NCBI RefSeq assembly: GCF_019977735.1 | Contig: NZ_AP025018.1 | Location: forward strand, 6,948,580-7,012,579 | Direction of reading: 5' to 3' | DNA length: 64,000 nucleotides | From: Calothrix sp. PCC 7716 | Lineage (GTDB): Bacteria > Cyanobacteriota > Cyanobacteriia > Cyanobacteriales > Nostocaceae | Part shown: piece by piece, positions 44,661-53,996 of the stretch | How the letters are laid out: each line of letters opens with the position of its first letter | How positions within the stretch are numbered: the first letter of the stretch is position 1 | Notes under the pieces: generated by a model | Told to the model about the DNA's origin: nothing | Database searches by the model: none | The model's input: only the letters and a program-made list of their open reading frames with translations | Program-made: the position numbers and the translations under genes

Positions 44661-47556
44661 CAGTATTAGCTGTAAGAAGAATTTCTCCTTTATTATTAAC
44701 TCCCCATCCCGTAGCTGGTCGTGGGTAATTAACTAAAGTAGCAGGAGGTTGCTCATTACTAGATGGCGCCGATACTCTTACAGATTCACTCTTTAATGGT
44801 TCTGTAGGACTGGGTGGTAGTCCACCTCGTCCGGTAATGAAAAATTGATTACGGTTTTTTCCGACTTCTGCGGTACAAGCAGATGCTACTTGGTTTTCTG
44901 GACTGAAAAAGTTTGTTGGTACGTCTGTTAATTCTTGGTTTGAGCCAACATCAGGAAGATTTATTTCAATAAGACCGTTAAATTGAGTTCCTAATTCTGA
45001 ACTGGCAGTAATGGCAAAAGGAAAAGCAAATAGTCCTTGGGTTGTAATTCGTACATTGCCCCCTTGTCTACCCGCATCTGCTTTAACACTACTGTTTTCT
45101 AAAATAGCAATTGCACCTGCTTGTATCGTGATGTTACCGCCATTACTATTACTACCAGCAACAGTAGAAATTTGAGAGTTTCCCCGCAACTGCAAGGAGT
45201 CTCGAATTTGTAGCGTTGTGTTGGCACCAGTACCTACTACTGTTGCACCTCGTATAAAACCATCTTTTAATTTAACCGACTGAGCTTGTACTTGAAGTCT
45301 ACCAGCAGGCCCACTACCACTAGCACTTACTGATAATTCGGCGCCATCTTGAATATTCAACAAACCAGTAGTAATTTCTAAGTTGCCACCTGTACCTGTA
45401 GCTTCATTTGCGGCAATAGTGGGTCTATCTTCTCCAGATAAAGCAAACAAACCACTAGCAAATGTACGTGTTTGTACTTGATTATTTAGTGTCAGTTGTA
45501 CTTTACCAATGCCACTAAGTTCTACTGTATCTGAGGCATTAATAATTAAGTTACCTCCTTGACCTCCAGAAATACCACTTTCACCTCTACCACGAGTAGA
45601 TGCAGAAATTCTTGCACCATCTTGAACCACCAAACGACCAGTATTAACAGTTAAAGAACCTCCATCTTGAGTTCCTTCTGTGGAGGCAAATAAACCACTA
45701 CGACTGAAAATAGTAGTATTAGGAATAGCGCTAACTCCAATTAATTCTATAAACTCACGAGCTAATACATTAAGTTCTCCAGAACGTCCCGTTCCAAAAG
45801 CTGTCACCGAAACATCTGCTCCATCGCTAACTCTTAGCTTTTTACTATCAATTGTGATGTTACCGGAGTTTCCGGCGCCACGGGAAGTAGCGGCTAAAGT
45901 ACTAAACTGCTCGGCAGATGTTGATGCTCCAGTTACATTAATTGAATTTGCTAAAACAGTAATATTTCCACCTTGCCCAATACCTTCTGTAGCAGCTGAC
46001 ACTTGTGCCCCAGAGCGAATATTTAACTGCTCAGTTTCTATTTTGATATCTCCACCCTGACCTGTCGCTCTGCTAGGAACAATATTTGGGTTTGGTCTTT
46101 GCTCTCCAGATAAAGCAAACAAACCACTAATAAAACGACCATCAGGACTGGCGCCACTTAGTTCTATGTTTTTGGCATTAACCAGCAAATTACCACCTCG
46201 TCCCCCTGGTTTATTATCTTGACCTCTACCGCGCGTTGATACAGATACCCTTGCTCCATCCGTTACTTGTAATTTAGGGGTATTAATTGTGATATCACCA
46301 CCGTTTTCTGTTCCTTCAGTTGCAGCAAATAAACCGCTACGACTAAAGTTTTGCCCCCCTGGACTAATGCGGGCGCCTATTAATTCTACAAACTCAGAAG
46401 CATTAACGGTAAGATTACCCCCCTTACCTGAGTTAAAAGTCGTTACAGATACATCGCCACCATCTCTTGCAGTTAAGCGATTAGTGTTAATATTTACACT
46501 CCCAGAATTTCCACTTCCCCTTGATGTCGCTGCAATTGTGCTAAATACTTCACCATTAGAACTGGCGCCACTGACGGTTACATTGTTAGCTTGGATATTT
46601 ATGACACCAGCATTTCCGGCGCCTCCTGTTTCCACAGAAATTTTAGAACCATTCGTCACATTTAAATCTTGTGACCGAACAAAAATTTCGCCACCGTTTT
46701 GATTTCCTAAAGTTTCAGCAACAATGTTTGAGCTATCAGTAAGGGTAACATGTCCACCTTGCACTTGAATACTACCGCTACTATTCAGGGCAGACTGTGA
46801 TAATAATTGAATATCGCCAAAATTATTTACACGATTGTATCCCAAAGTCCAACCATTAGTTACTGGGTTTAAGCTAACTAAACTGTTGGCGCCAACACTA
46901 CCTACTTCAATACGTCCTTGTGATGCTGTTAACTGACTACCATCTAGAGTAATACCCCCAGCTACTAAAGCTATAGTTTTTTCAGGAGAGACTCGCAGAT
47001 TGGCGCCATTACTAATAATATTTGCTGGTATTGCTGGGAATTGCAAACCCAAAGGTACATTAATACTCAATAAAGATGTGGTTTGAGGACTAGTCGCGCT
47101 AAATTCACTACCATCAGCAAATATAATGCTACTTGCTGTACTAGATACAAAAGAACCACCAATATTTAACGTAGCATTGCGACCGAAGAAAACTCCATTA
47201 GGGTTAAGTAAAAATAAGTTAGCATTGCCTCTAACTTGAAGCAAACCATCAATATTAGAGATAAACCCACCCGTAACCCTCGTCAAAATATTTTCAATAT
47301 TCAAAGGGTTATTAAAAAAAGCTAATCCAGCAGTAGGAACGGAAAATTCTTTAAAACTGTGAAATAAATTACTTCCTGCCACAGTACCACCATTTATCTC
47401 AAAATTGATGTTGCCAATCGGTGTGACAACTGAGTTAACTCGAAGAGTGTTATCTGGAACTATTTGCCCCAATGCAGGACTCGAAGCTATGGGCAAGCAT
47501 AGACAAAGACTACAAACAAGCCAGGAAGGTAGAGCATTTCGTATCATGGGATACAT
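44611..47556 (-). CDS. TpsA-like exoprotein with haemagglutinin N-terminal (TPS) domain
   Basis: 981 residues. Signal peptide (WLVCSLCLCLPIASSPALG), then the TPS secretion domain (about 30-160) with NFEINGGTVAGSNLFHSF and the hallmark FLLNPNGVFFG. The rest is a beta-helix of Gly/Asn-rich strands. Residues about 330-543 and 543-756 are an internal duplication: each carries FST(I/L)AATSRG, FSRSGLFA(A/S)TEGT, ST RGRG and SGLFALSGE. A C-terminal region has one Cys pair (ASACTAEVG). The length is small for an adhesin but usual for cyanobacterial TpsA. Exported by the TpsB encoded next. Confidence 0.92.
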   Translation of the reverse strand: MYPMIRNALPSWLVCSLCLCLPIASSPALGQIVPDNTLRVNSVVTPIGNINFEINGGTVAGSNLFHSFKEFSVPTAGLAFFNNPLNIENILTRVTGGFISNIDGLLQVRGNANLFLLNPNGVFFGRNATLNIGGSFVSSTASSIIFADGSEFSATSPQTTSLLSINVPLGLQFPAIPANIISNGANLRVSPEKTIALVAGGITLDGSQLTASQGRIEVGSVGANSLVSLNPVTNGWTLGYNRVNNFGDIQLLSQSALNSSGSIQVQGGHVTLTDSSNIVAETLGNQNGGEIFVRSQDLNVTNGSKISVETGGAGNAGVINIQANNVTVSGASSNGEVFSTIAATSRGSGNSGSVNINTNRLTARDGGDVSVTTFNSGKGGNLTVNASEFVELIGARISPGGQNFSRSGLFAATEGTENGGDITINTPKLQVTDGARVSVSTRGRGQDNKPGGRGGNLLVNAKNIELSGASPDGRFISGLFALSGEQRPNPNIVPSRATGQGGDIKIETEQLNIRSGAQVSAATEGIGQGGNITVLANSINVTGASTSAEQFSTLAATSRGAGNSGNITIDSKKLRVSDGADVSVTAFGTGRSGELNVLAREFIELIGVSAIPNTTIFSRSGLFASTEGTQDGGSLTVNTGRLVVQDGARISASTRGRGESGISGGQGGNLIINASDTVELSGIGKVQLTLNNQVQTRTFASGLFALSGEDRPTIAANEATGTGGNLEITTGLLNIQDGAELSVSASGSGPAGRLQVQAQSVKLKDGFIRGATVVGTGANTTLQIRDSLQLRGNSQISTVAGSNSNGGNITIQAGAIAILENSSVKADAGRQGGNVRITTQGLFAFPFAITASSELGTQFNGLIEINLPDVGSNQELTDVPTNFFSPENQVASACTAEVGKNRNQFFITGRGGLPPSPTEPLKSESVRVSAPSSNEQPPATLVNYPRPATGWGVNNKGEILLTANTVGFRSSNQPTTNCHAY

Positions 47557-47675
47557 AATTGCCGATAAATGGCAACAATGGTAATGATTATTGAAAAATA
47601 CTATAAAAAAACAGTAATAGTCAAATAATAAGGTATTATTGCTAACGATTAAGCATTCGCACGAACAATGAACCC
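47557..47675. promoter_or_regulatory. Divergent promoter region of tpsA-like and COP23 genes
   Basis: A 119-bp AT-rich gap between the start of the minus-strand tpsA-like gene and the plus-strand COP23 gene. Both promoters must lie here, which would favour shared control. No operator palindrome is clear. Confidence 0.5.
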
Positions 47676-48290
47676 GTGAGCAGCCTTATGAATAAAGCTT
47701 TTATGACATTCCAAAAATCATTGTTGCTTAGTTTAACTGGAGTAATGACGATTGTTGCAACCCCAGCTTTCAGTCAATCGAACTCAGAAAATAAGGTTTC
47801 ATTTCGTTGTGACACTTCGCAGCTAATACCAGTAACCGTTGCATATAACCCCAGTAACCAGCAACAACAACCAATTAATATAATTACTTGGAAGCAAGAG
47901 CATATTGATTCACAGAATATTGAGCTTGATTGTAAAAAGGCAGCAGAAACATTAGGTAAACGTTTCAATTCAAAGGAACTTTCGGAGACAGATTATTCTT
48001 TGGGTGTTGAGACTAAATTATTGGACGATACTAACTCTCAAGATAAAATGACTTTATCTACCGTTTGTTTACTTCGTCGAAGTGGTGGAATTTGTCAACC
48101 CAATGGCAGCAATCAACTAGTTCGTATCAAAACTATAGTTAATAACGAAGAAGCCAGTGCTAAAACTTTCTCAACAATTATTAACCCAGATTTTGCCGAA
48201 TTAGGTAGAGCGAATCTTAGAACTGTTGGTGTAACCTACCCGCCAATTAAGTCTAGAACGTTTTGGAAGAGATTGTTTGGTTTAAGGTAG
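47676..48290 (+). CDS. COP23 domain protein, secreted
   Basis: 204 residues: signal peptide (LLLSLTGVMTIVATPAFS, cleavage near FSQS), then a COP23 domain. Features are VSFRCDTSQLIPVTVA, the Cys in IELDCKKAAETLGKRFNS, CLLRRSGGICQPNGSNQL and the FSTIINPDFAELG region, with four conserved Cys probably making disulphides. COP23 was first described as a membrane-associated protein with circadian abundance in a unicellular cyanobacterium. Function unknown. Its place, divergent from tpsA and next to a kinase gene, suggests a role in the same envelope system. Confidence 0.82.
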   Translation: MSSLMNKAFMTFQKSLLLSLTGVMTIVATPAFSQSNSENKVSFRCDTSQLIPVTVAYNPSNQQQQPINIITWKQEHIDSQNIELDCKKAAETLGKRFNSKELSETDYSLGVETKLLDDTNSQDKMTLSTVCLLRRSGGICQPNGSNQLVRIKTIVNNEEASAKTFSTIINPDFAELGRANLRTVGVTYPPIKSRTFWKRLFGLR

Positions 48291-48634
48291 AATTTATATT
48301 ATTGATTTAGTATTCAATTTAGACCAGGGCGGGCAAGGATGCTCCGAACTTTGCCAGAAGAATAATCTCCTGGCAAGTTCTCTCCACCCCACAAGAAGTT
48401 TGTTAATTTAATCTTGAATAGGCGCCCTTCTGGTTAGATATGAATGTTTATAAGTCATAAACAGATTCTTGTAACATCAAATTATCTCTCGACACAAATT
48501 AATCATGTATTGTATTTTACGTTATAATACCGTAAAATTACTTTATTTTTAAAGCAAAAAATTGTAAATAGCTAGGCTATTAGTTTAGCCAAATGAGAAA
48601 TTACGATTAGAAGTGGAAAATTTAACCAAACTAT
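48291..48634 (+). promoter_or_regulatory. Leader of kinase gene 2, conserved with kinase gene 1
   Basis: The first part holds a worn GGGCAAGGATG palindrome (48326-48395). From about 48470 the sequence parallels 37675-37849: aaattatctctcgac, taccgtaaaattactt, aaagcaaaaa, and gctaggctatt. The block predicts shared regulation of the two kinase genes. Confidence 0.55.
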
Positions 48635-50812
48635 ATGCTGTATCAAGCAGAACATAGCCCTGGAGATATGATTTATGGGCGTTATAAAATCATCAGTTTC
48701 ATCAGTCGGGGAGGATTTGGTGAGACTTACAAAGCTGAAGATAAACAGCAACAAGGACTTATTTGTTTACTTAAGTACTTAAAACCCCTAACTACTAGTT
48801 TATCGTCTTTGAGAATTGCTCAAGAAAAGTTTTGTCAAGAAGCTTCGACGCTGCGTCGTTTGGGAACTCACAGTCAAATTCCAGAGTTGTATAACTACTT
48901 TGAAGAAAATCAAAAATTTTATTTAGTTGAAGAATATATCGATGGTCAAAATCTTGCTGACGAGCTAAAAAGTAGCGTATTTAGCGAAATACAAGTTATT
49001 CAAGTATTGTATGATACTTTGAAATTATTAGATTACCTGTATCAAAATAATGTTATTCACCGAGATATTAAACCAGCTAACTTAATCAGGAGAAATGACG
49101 ATAAAAAAATTTTTTTAGTTGATTTTGGGGCAGTTAAAGAAATAAGCACTTTAACAATTGATTCTTACACACAAACAATTTCAACAATGGTTGTGGGTAC
49201 ATTAAAGTACATACCACCTGAGCAAGCTGAAGGTCAAGCAACTTTTGCCAGTGATATTTATGCTTTGGGTATAACAGCACTAGAACTTTTAACGAAAAAG
49301 ATTCCACATGGAACTCAGGAAGTTGAAAGTATTTTAAACGAACTTGAGATTAACCCAGACTTAGCAAAAATTTTGCGAAAAATGGTGCGATTTAATTATA
49401 AAGAGCGTTATCAAATACCATTAAATGTTCTTTTCGACTTACAACCATTAATTTTATTAGGGCAAACACTTAACCATCGGTATAAGATAACAAAGTATTT
49501 AGGAGAAGGCGATTTTTATTACACATATTTGGCGGAAGATTTGAAATCTCCTTTTCAATCTGATTGTATTATTAAGCAACTTCATCTCAAAGTTAATAAT
49601 CAGTATGTTTTGCAAGAAGCACAAAGCCGTTTTACTAACATATTGAATTTATTAGATAAAGTTTCTCATGAACAAGTTCCACAACTTTTTGATAATTTTG
49701 AATATAATGAAGAATTTTACTTAGTTTATAAGCTGATACCAGGAGAATCTATAAGCGAGCAGTTAACAAGAGAAAATCGTTGGAGCGAAGCACAAGTAAT
49801 TGCGTTACTCAAAGATGTATTAAAAGTATTATATTTTATGCATCGGCAAGGTGTTATTCATGGTGATATTAAACCCTCCAATTTAATTAGGCGCCAGCAA
49901 GATGGCAAAATTTGTCTGATTTATTTAGCGGCGCCGGAACAACTTAGCAAGAAAAATGAATTGCAACCTGCCAGTGATATATATGCTTTAGGAATGACGG
50001 CTATTCAAGCATTAACAGGAGTTCATCCTCAAGAATTAAAAGTAGATTTACATGGTGAAGTTTCATGGAAAAATCTATGTAATGTCAGCCCAAATTTAGC
50101 ACTAATATTAGATAAAATGGTGCGTTCTAAAACTGAGAAACGTTACCAATCCGCACAAAAAGTTTTAGAAGACTTAAATACTCAGGTATCGTGGGCAAAA
50201 ATTGAAAAGTATTGGCGCCTAATAGCTATGCCTACCATTGCTATTAGCTTTAGTATTGCTTATTCTATCTATTCAGGCGTTCAAGAACAGCAAGCAGTAC
50301 ATTATTTTAATCAAGGTACAGAAAAAATACTCTCTGGAGACAATCATAAAAAAGCTGGTGATATTGAAAAAGCTAATAAATACTATAATCAAGCCATTGC
50401 AGCTTTTGAAAAAGCAACACAAATTAATCCAAAATTCACAGAAGCTTGGGTTAATCAAGGGTATGCTTATGGTCAACGCAGAAAATTTGCCGAGCAAGCT
50501 CATGCCTGTATTCAAGCACATACAATTAACTCAAATTCTCCTTTAGTTTGGATTTGTATTGGAAATGTTCAATTTGCAGCAAAGCAATATGAAGACTCAA
50601 TTAAAAGGTTTACTCAAGCTACTCAAACTTGTAATTCTCAGGTTGAAAGTGAAAAAAATACTTGTGTTGTAGCTTGGAGCAATATAGGTGATGCTTACTT
50701 GGCTTTAAATAAACCTGAACAAGCATTTAATGCTTTTAATAAAGCTCTTCGTGTAAAAAAAGATTTTCAACAAGCAATTAATGGCAAAACAGAAGCAAAA
50801 AAACATCTATAA
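48635..50812 (+). CDS. Tandem kinase-pseudokinase with membrane span and TPR repeats (kinase 2)
   Basis: 725 residues, paralogue of the protein at 37850 with the same layout. Kinase 1 is intact: FISRGGFGETYKAED, VIHRDIKPANLI, LVDFGAVKEI, PPEQAEG. Kinase 2 keeps Lys in CIIKQLH and VIHGDIKPSNLI, but LIYLAAPEQLSKK follows directly: DFG and about 30 residues of the activation segment are missing compared with the paralogue, so it cannot be an active kinase. One span (about 528-548) is followed by TPRs (EDSIKRFTQATQT, QAFNAFNKALRV). The intact first kinase plus an extracytoplasmic TPR domain fit a transmembrane sensor. Confidence 0.9.
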   Translation: MLYQAEHSPGDMIYGRYKIISFISRGGFGETYKAEDKQQQGLICLLKYLKPLTTSLSSLRIAQEKFCQEASTLRRLGTHSQIPELYNYFEENQKFYLVEEYIDGQNLADELKSSVFSEIQVIQVLYDTLKLLDYLYQNNVIHRDIKPANLIRRNDDKKIFLVDFGAVKEISTLTIDSYTQTISTMVVGTLKYIPPEQAEGQATFASDIYALGITALELLTKKIPHGTQEVESILNELEINPDLAKILRKMVRFNYKERYQIPLNVLFDLQPLILLGQTLNHRYKITKYLGEGDFYYTYLAEDLKSPFQSDCIIKQLHLKVNNQYVLQEAQSRFTNILNLLDKVSHEQVPQLFDNFEYNEEFYLVYKLIPGESISEQLTRENRWSEAQVIALLKDVLKVLYFMHRQGVIHGDIKPSNLIRRQQDGKICLIYLAAPEQLSKKNELQPASDIYALGMTAIQALTGVHPQELKVDLHGEVSWKNLCNVSPNLALILDKMVRSKTEKRYQSAQKVLEDLNTQVSWAKIEKYWRLIAMPTIAISFSIAYSIYSGVQEQQAVHYFNQGTEKILSGDNHKKAGDIEKANKYYNQAIAAFEKATQINPKFTEAWVNQGYAYGQRRKFAEQAHACIQAHTINSNSPLVWICIGNVQFAAKQYEDSIKRFTQATQTCNSQVESEKNTCVVAWSNIGDAYLALNKPEQAFNAFNKALRVKKDFQQAINGKTEAKKHL

Positions 50813-50838
50813 TACAAACACGTAAAATCTTGACTTCT

Positions 50839-50915
50839 GTCATGCTGAAGAACGTTAACGCAGTTTTCCCGCAGGGTAGCATCTCTATAATGTCATGCTG
50901 AGGAACGAAGCATCT
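50839..50915. repeat. TGTCATGCTGAGGAACGAAGCATCT repeat copies
   Basis: Two copies (about 50839-50886 interrupted, and 50892-50918) of a dispersed motif that recurs at 62702-62728 and inverted near 56890 and 56952. Confidence 0.7.
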
Positions 50916-50947
50916 TAAAAGTTTTGACTTTATTAAGCGTGAATACG

Positions 50948-51013
50948 AGAAACCAGGTTTCCTTTGATAACGTTGAAGGTTGTTATGTTCAGTGTTGGGG
51001 AAACCTGGTTTCT
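50948..51013. repeat. Paired AGAAACCAGGTTTCC palindromes
   Basis: Palindromes at 50948-50962 and 50999-51013, arms 36 bp apart, between the convergent kinase 2 and solute-binding protein genes. Same family as 25692 and 53931. Confidence 0.8.
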
Positions 51014-51020
51014 GGTTTGT

Positions 51021-52340
51021 TTAGTTAAAAATTAGGTCTAGGCGTTGTTGTGATTGTTTTAGTGCTTCTGTGGGGGAGGTTTTGCCTAGTAGAACTGATT
51101 CTACTGCTCGACCTATGTTTTCTGAGACTCGGTTGTAACCTGGGAATATTGGACGAGAGCGTCCATATTTGGCTTGGTCTAAAAAGACTTTAACTGCGGG
51201 TTGTTTTTTGGCAAATTCTAGGTATTTTGGATTTTGGCGAGATTTGATGTTTATGGGTAAATATCCGGTTCCGAGTGCTAGTTCAGTTTGGAATTCTTCG
51301 CTAAGTGCATATTCTGCAAATTTAAATGCGGCTTTTTCTCGTTCTGGCGCCGTTTTAAACAAAAATAAGTTTTCACCACCAATACTGGTTGCTGGACGTT
51401 GACCTACTGGTATGGGAAATACACCAAAGTCTATACCTTTAGCTTGAAATTCTCCTAATGTCCAAGGCCCTGTTAACTGCATGGCTACTTTACCTGCTAC
51501 CAAAGCATCGGTTTCATATCCGCGTTCGGGACCCGACAGCACAGCTGAACCATCTGTAATTAAATTTCGCCAAAGCTCTAATGCTGATATTGCTCCTTTA
51601 TTATTTGCTAAATTAACGGCGCCAGCTACTTGACTTTCACCATTTACTAAATCACCGGCACCGCTCCACATAAACGGCAACCAGGTAAATACTGTAAATT
51701 CTCCTTTTCCTAAAGGTAGAACCATACCATGTTGGTCAATTTGTCCGTCGTTATTGGTATCGCGCGTTAGTTTTTTTGCTACTTGTCTAAATTCTTCCCA
51801 AGTCTTGGGAACTTTCACCCCAGCAGCTTTAAATAAACTAGGACGGTAAAAAACACCGACGTTATTTGTTGCAAAAGGTACAGACCATATTTTCTGTTTG
51901 TATTCCATCGACTCGAATAGTGTCGGGTCAATCTCTGCTTTTACAGGAGATTTATTTAAGTATTCATCTAAAGGTATCAACGCATTAAGTTCGACTAGCT
52001 GACCACCAATAGTTGGATTGTACCATAATAAATCAGGGGGTGCGTTTCCAACGACTGCTGCTAATATTTTCGGTAATTGTTGGTCTTGCTGCCCAACGTA
52101 CAATGATTCAACTTGAATATCTGGATGAGTTTTATTGAATTTATCGACTAGCTTTTGCAGTACGTCACGGTTTGGTGGTGGGTTGACACCTTGCCACAAT
52201 GTTAAACGTATTACTCCATTATTGTTAGAAGTGTTAGAAGGCGCCTGACACCCTGTTATTAAGAATATGGTACACAGGAGTACTACTAGTAACCCCCTGA
52301 AGGTGCTTCTATAACTGCGAGCGTTGAAAAAAAACGGCAT
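51021..52340 (-). CDS. ABC transporter solute-binding lipoprotein (sugar type)
   Basis: About 439 residues from the ATG at 52340. The open frame extends to 52505 but that part crosses the yebC start on the other strand and does not look like a signal sequence. From MPFFFNARSYRS there is a hydrophobic stretch (LLVVLLCTIFLITGC) with lipobox LITGC, so a lipid-anchored periplasmic protein. The mature part resembles family 1 (maltose/trehalose-type) binding proteins: IRLTLWQGVNPPPNRDVL, VEVNAL-like region, VPKTWEEFRQVAKKLT, and AFKFAEYALSEEF. No permease or ATPase gene lies here. Ligand unknown, probably a sugar. Confidence 0.9.
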   Translation of the reverse strand: MPFFFNARSYRSTFRGLLVVLLCTIFLITGCQAPSNTSNNNGVIRLTLWQGVNPPPNRDVLQKLVDKFNKTHPDIQVESLYVGQQDQQLPKILAAVVGNAPPDLLWYNPTIGGQLVELNALIPLDEYLNKSPVKAEIDPTLFESMEYKQKIWSVPFATNNVGVFYRPSLFKAAGVKVPKTWEEFRQVAKKLTRDTNNDGQIDQHGMVLPLGKGEFTVFTWLPFMWSGAGDLVNGESQVAGAVNLANNKGAISALELWRNLITDGSAVLSGPERGYETDALVAGKVAMQLTGPWTLGEFQAKGIDFGVFPIPVGQRPATSIGGENLFLFKTAPEREKAAFKFAEYALSEEFQTELALGTGYLPINIKSRQNPKYLEFAKKQPAVKVFLDQAKYGRSRPIFPGYNRVSENIGRAVESVLLGKTSPTEALKQSQQRLDLIFN

Positions 52341-52386
52341 AAGACAAATACTTAATAAATATAGATGAGTTGACTTACGAACGATT

Positions 52387-53142
52387 ATGGCAGGACACAG
52401 TAAATGGGCAAATATTAAACGCCAAAAAGCAGTGGTGGATGCGAAAAGAGGTAAAACCTTTACGCAAATGTCACGAGCGATTATTTTGGCGGCACGCAGT
52501 GGCATTCCAGACCCAACAGGAAATTTTCAACTGCGAACGGCTATCGAAAAAGCTAAAGCTGCTGGTATTCCCAATGATAATATTGAGCGTGCCATTGCTA
52601 AAGGCGCCGGGAATTTTGCTGGTGACAATACCCAATTAGAAGAAATTCGTTACGAAGGTTATGGCCCAGGTGGTGTAGCTATTTTAATTGAAGCGCTGAC
52701 CGATAACCGTAATCGTACTGCTGCTGAACTGCGAGTATCGTTTAGCAAAAATGGCGGAAACCTTGGTGAAACTGGTTGTGTCAGTTGGATGTTTGCCCAA
52801 AAGGGCGTATGTATCGTAGAATCTGTTAAAAATGAAGATAAATTACTCGAAGCATCTATTGAAGGTGGCGCCGAATATTATGAAATGACCGACGAAGAAA
52901 CAGCCGAAGTATTTACCGAAGTCGCTGACCTCGAAACCCTTAGCCAAACCCTCAAAAATCAAGGCTTTAAAGTAACCGAAGTTGAACTACGCTGGATTCC
53001 TGACAATAGCGTTGAAGTTAGTGACGACCAACAAGCACGCACACTCCTCAAGTTAATTGACACCCTCGAAGCATTAGATGACGTCCAAAACGTCACAGCT
53101 AATTTTGAAATGCCAGAACAATTAATGGCAGCAATAGCTTAA
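52387..53142 (+). CDS. YebC/PmpR family transcriptional regulator
   Basis: 251 residues: MAGHSKWANIKRQKAVVDAKRGK is the hallmark N-terminus, then IPNDNIERAIAKGAG and GYGPGGVAILIEALTDNRNRT. Members bind DNA as regulators; recent work also ties some to translation of proline stretches. Length and motifs are normal. The gene diverges from the solute-binding lipoprotein gene 46 bp away. Confidence 0.95.
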   Translation: MAGHSKWANIKRQKAVVDAKRGKTFTQMSRAIILAARSGIPDPTGNFQLRTAIEKAKAAGIPNDNIERAIAKGAGNFAGDNTQLEEIRYEGYGPGGVAILIEALTDNRNRTAAELRVSFSKNGGNLGETGCVSWMFAQKGVCIVESVKNEDKLLEASIEGGAEYYEMTDEETAEVFTEVADLETLSQTLKNQGFKVTEVELRWIPDNSVEVSDDQQARTLLKLIDTLEALDDVQNVTANFEMPEQLMAAIA

Positions 53143-53257
53143 TTGTGCTAGCGATGTCATACACGGCATCGCCTACTACTTTTACTATTTTTCCATGAAA
53201 ACTCCACATCGGTTAAGTTAAGTTATAGGTTTAGAGATATTTGTGCTAGATATTTAA

Positions 53258-53953
53258 ATGAAGCTAGTTCAAGGAGCGGAATTTCTGAAAAAGGTTGAAG
53301 CTAAAGGGGTTGAAAAACTTATTGCCCCACTTATTGCACTGCTTGGTTTCGTGTTTTTAGTACAATGGCTAATACGCGGGGATTTACGCTCCGAGTTTTC
53401 TGACCCTACTTTTAACCAACAACAGCCACCTTTGGTAATGAAGGGGGGAGACCCATATATCCGTGCGCTGATGCGAACAATTTCTGCTAGCGAGTCTAAT
53501 ACACCACGTCCCTATTCTGTTTTATATGGTGGTAAAAATGTTAATGACCTAAGTCGTCATCCGCAAATTTGCGTCACAATAGTTAATGGACCGAATAAAG
53601 GTAACTGTTCTACTGCTGCTGGTCGCTACCAAATTATTAATACAACTTGGTATAGAATTGCTCCTCGCTATCATCCGAATCCATCAAATTTAATGTTTTG
53701 GACGAATTATAGCTTTGAGGCAGAGTACCAAGATATGGTAGTTCATCGCTGGTTAAGTGATTCACGTGTATGGGGCGCCGATATTTCCCAATTATTACGT
53801 CAAGGTAGAATTAATGATGTATTAAAAAAATTATCTCCGACTTGGACTAGTTTAGGATATGGTATTGAAAATAACTCAATGAGTCGCTCTTTACCTGGTA
53901 TTTATCAAAGAATGTTGCAAGATGAGTTAAAGAAACCGGGTTTCTCTTCGTAA
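53258..53953 (+). CDS. GH104-type lysozyme-like protein, membrane-anchored
   Basis: 231 residues. A hydrophobic N-terminal stretch (LIAPLIALLGFVFLVQWLI, about 20-40) anchors it. The following domain resembles GH104/lambda R endolysin: IRALMRTISASESNTPRPYSV with the catalytic Glu region, then CSTAAGRYQIINTTWYRI, typical of lysozyme-like folds. Cleaving peptidoglycan is likely. The last residues (KKPGFSS) are encoded by a dispersed palindrome (53931-53945), so the C-terminus may be rewritten. It is convergent with menH, ends only 10 bp apart. Confidence 0.82.
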   Translation: MKLVQGAEFLKKVEAKGVEKLIAPLIALLGFVFLVQWLIRGDLRSEFSDPTFNQQQPPLVMKGGDPYIRALMRTISASESNTPRPYSVLYGGKNVNDLSRHPQICVTIVNGPNKGNCSTAAGRYQIINTTWYRIAPRYHPNPSNLMFWTNYSFEAEYQDMVVHRWLSDSRVWGADISQLLRQGRINDVLKKLSPTWTSLGYGIENNSMSRSLPGIYQRMLQDELKKPGFSS

Positions 53954-53996
53954 AACTCGAAATTATCGTTCCACTTGGAAAAGAAACCCGGTTTCT
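53931..53996. repeat. Paired AGAAACCGGGTTTCT palindromes at a convergent gene junction
   Basis: agaaaccgggtttct (53931-53945) lies in the 3' coding end of the GH104 gene and agaaacccggtttct (53982-53996) in the 3' coding end of menH. The arms thus code for the two C-termini, and the whole can fold as a bidirectional transcription stop. Confidence 0.85.

Noticed and set aside
52341-52505. N-terminal extension of the solute-binding protein
   Set aside because: It overlaps the yebC start on the opposite strand and precedes a perfect lipoprotein signal that starts at 52340.
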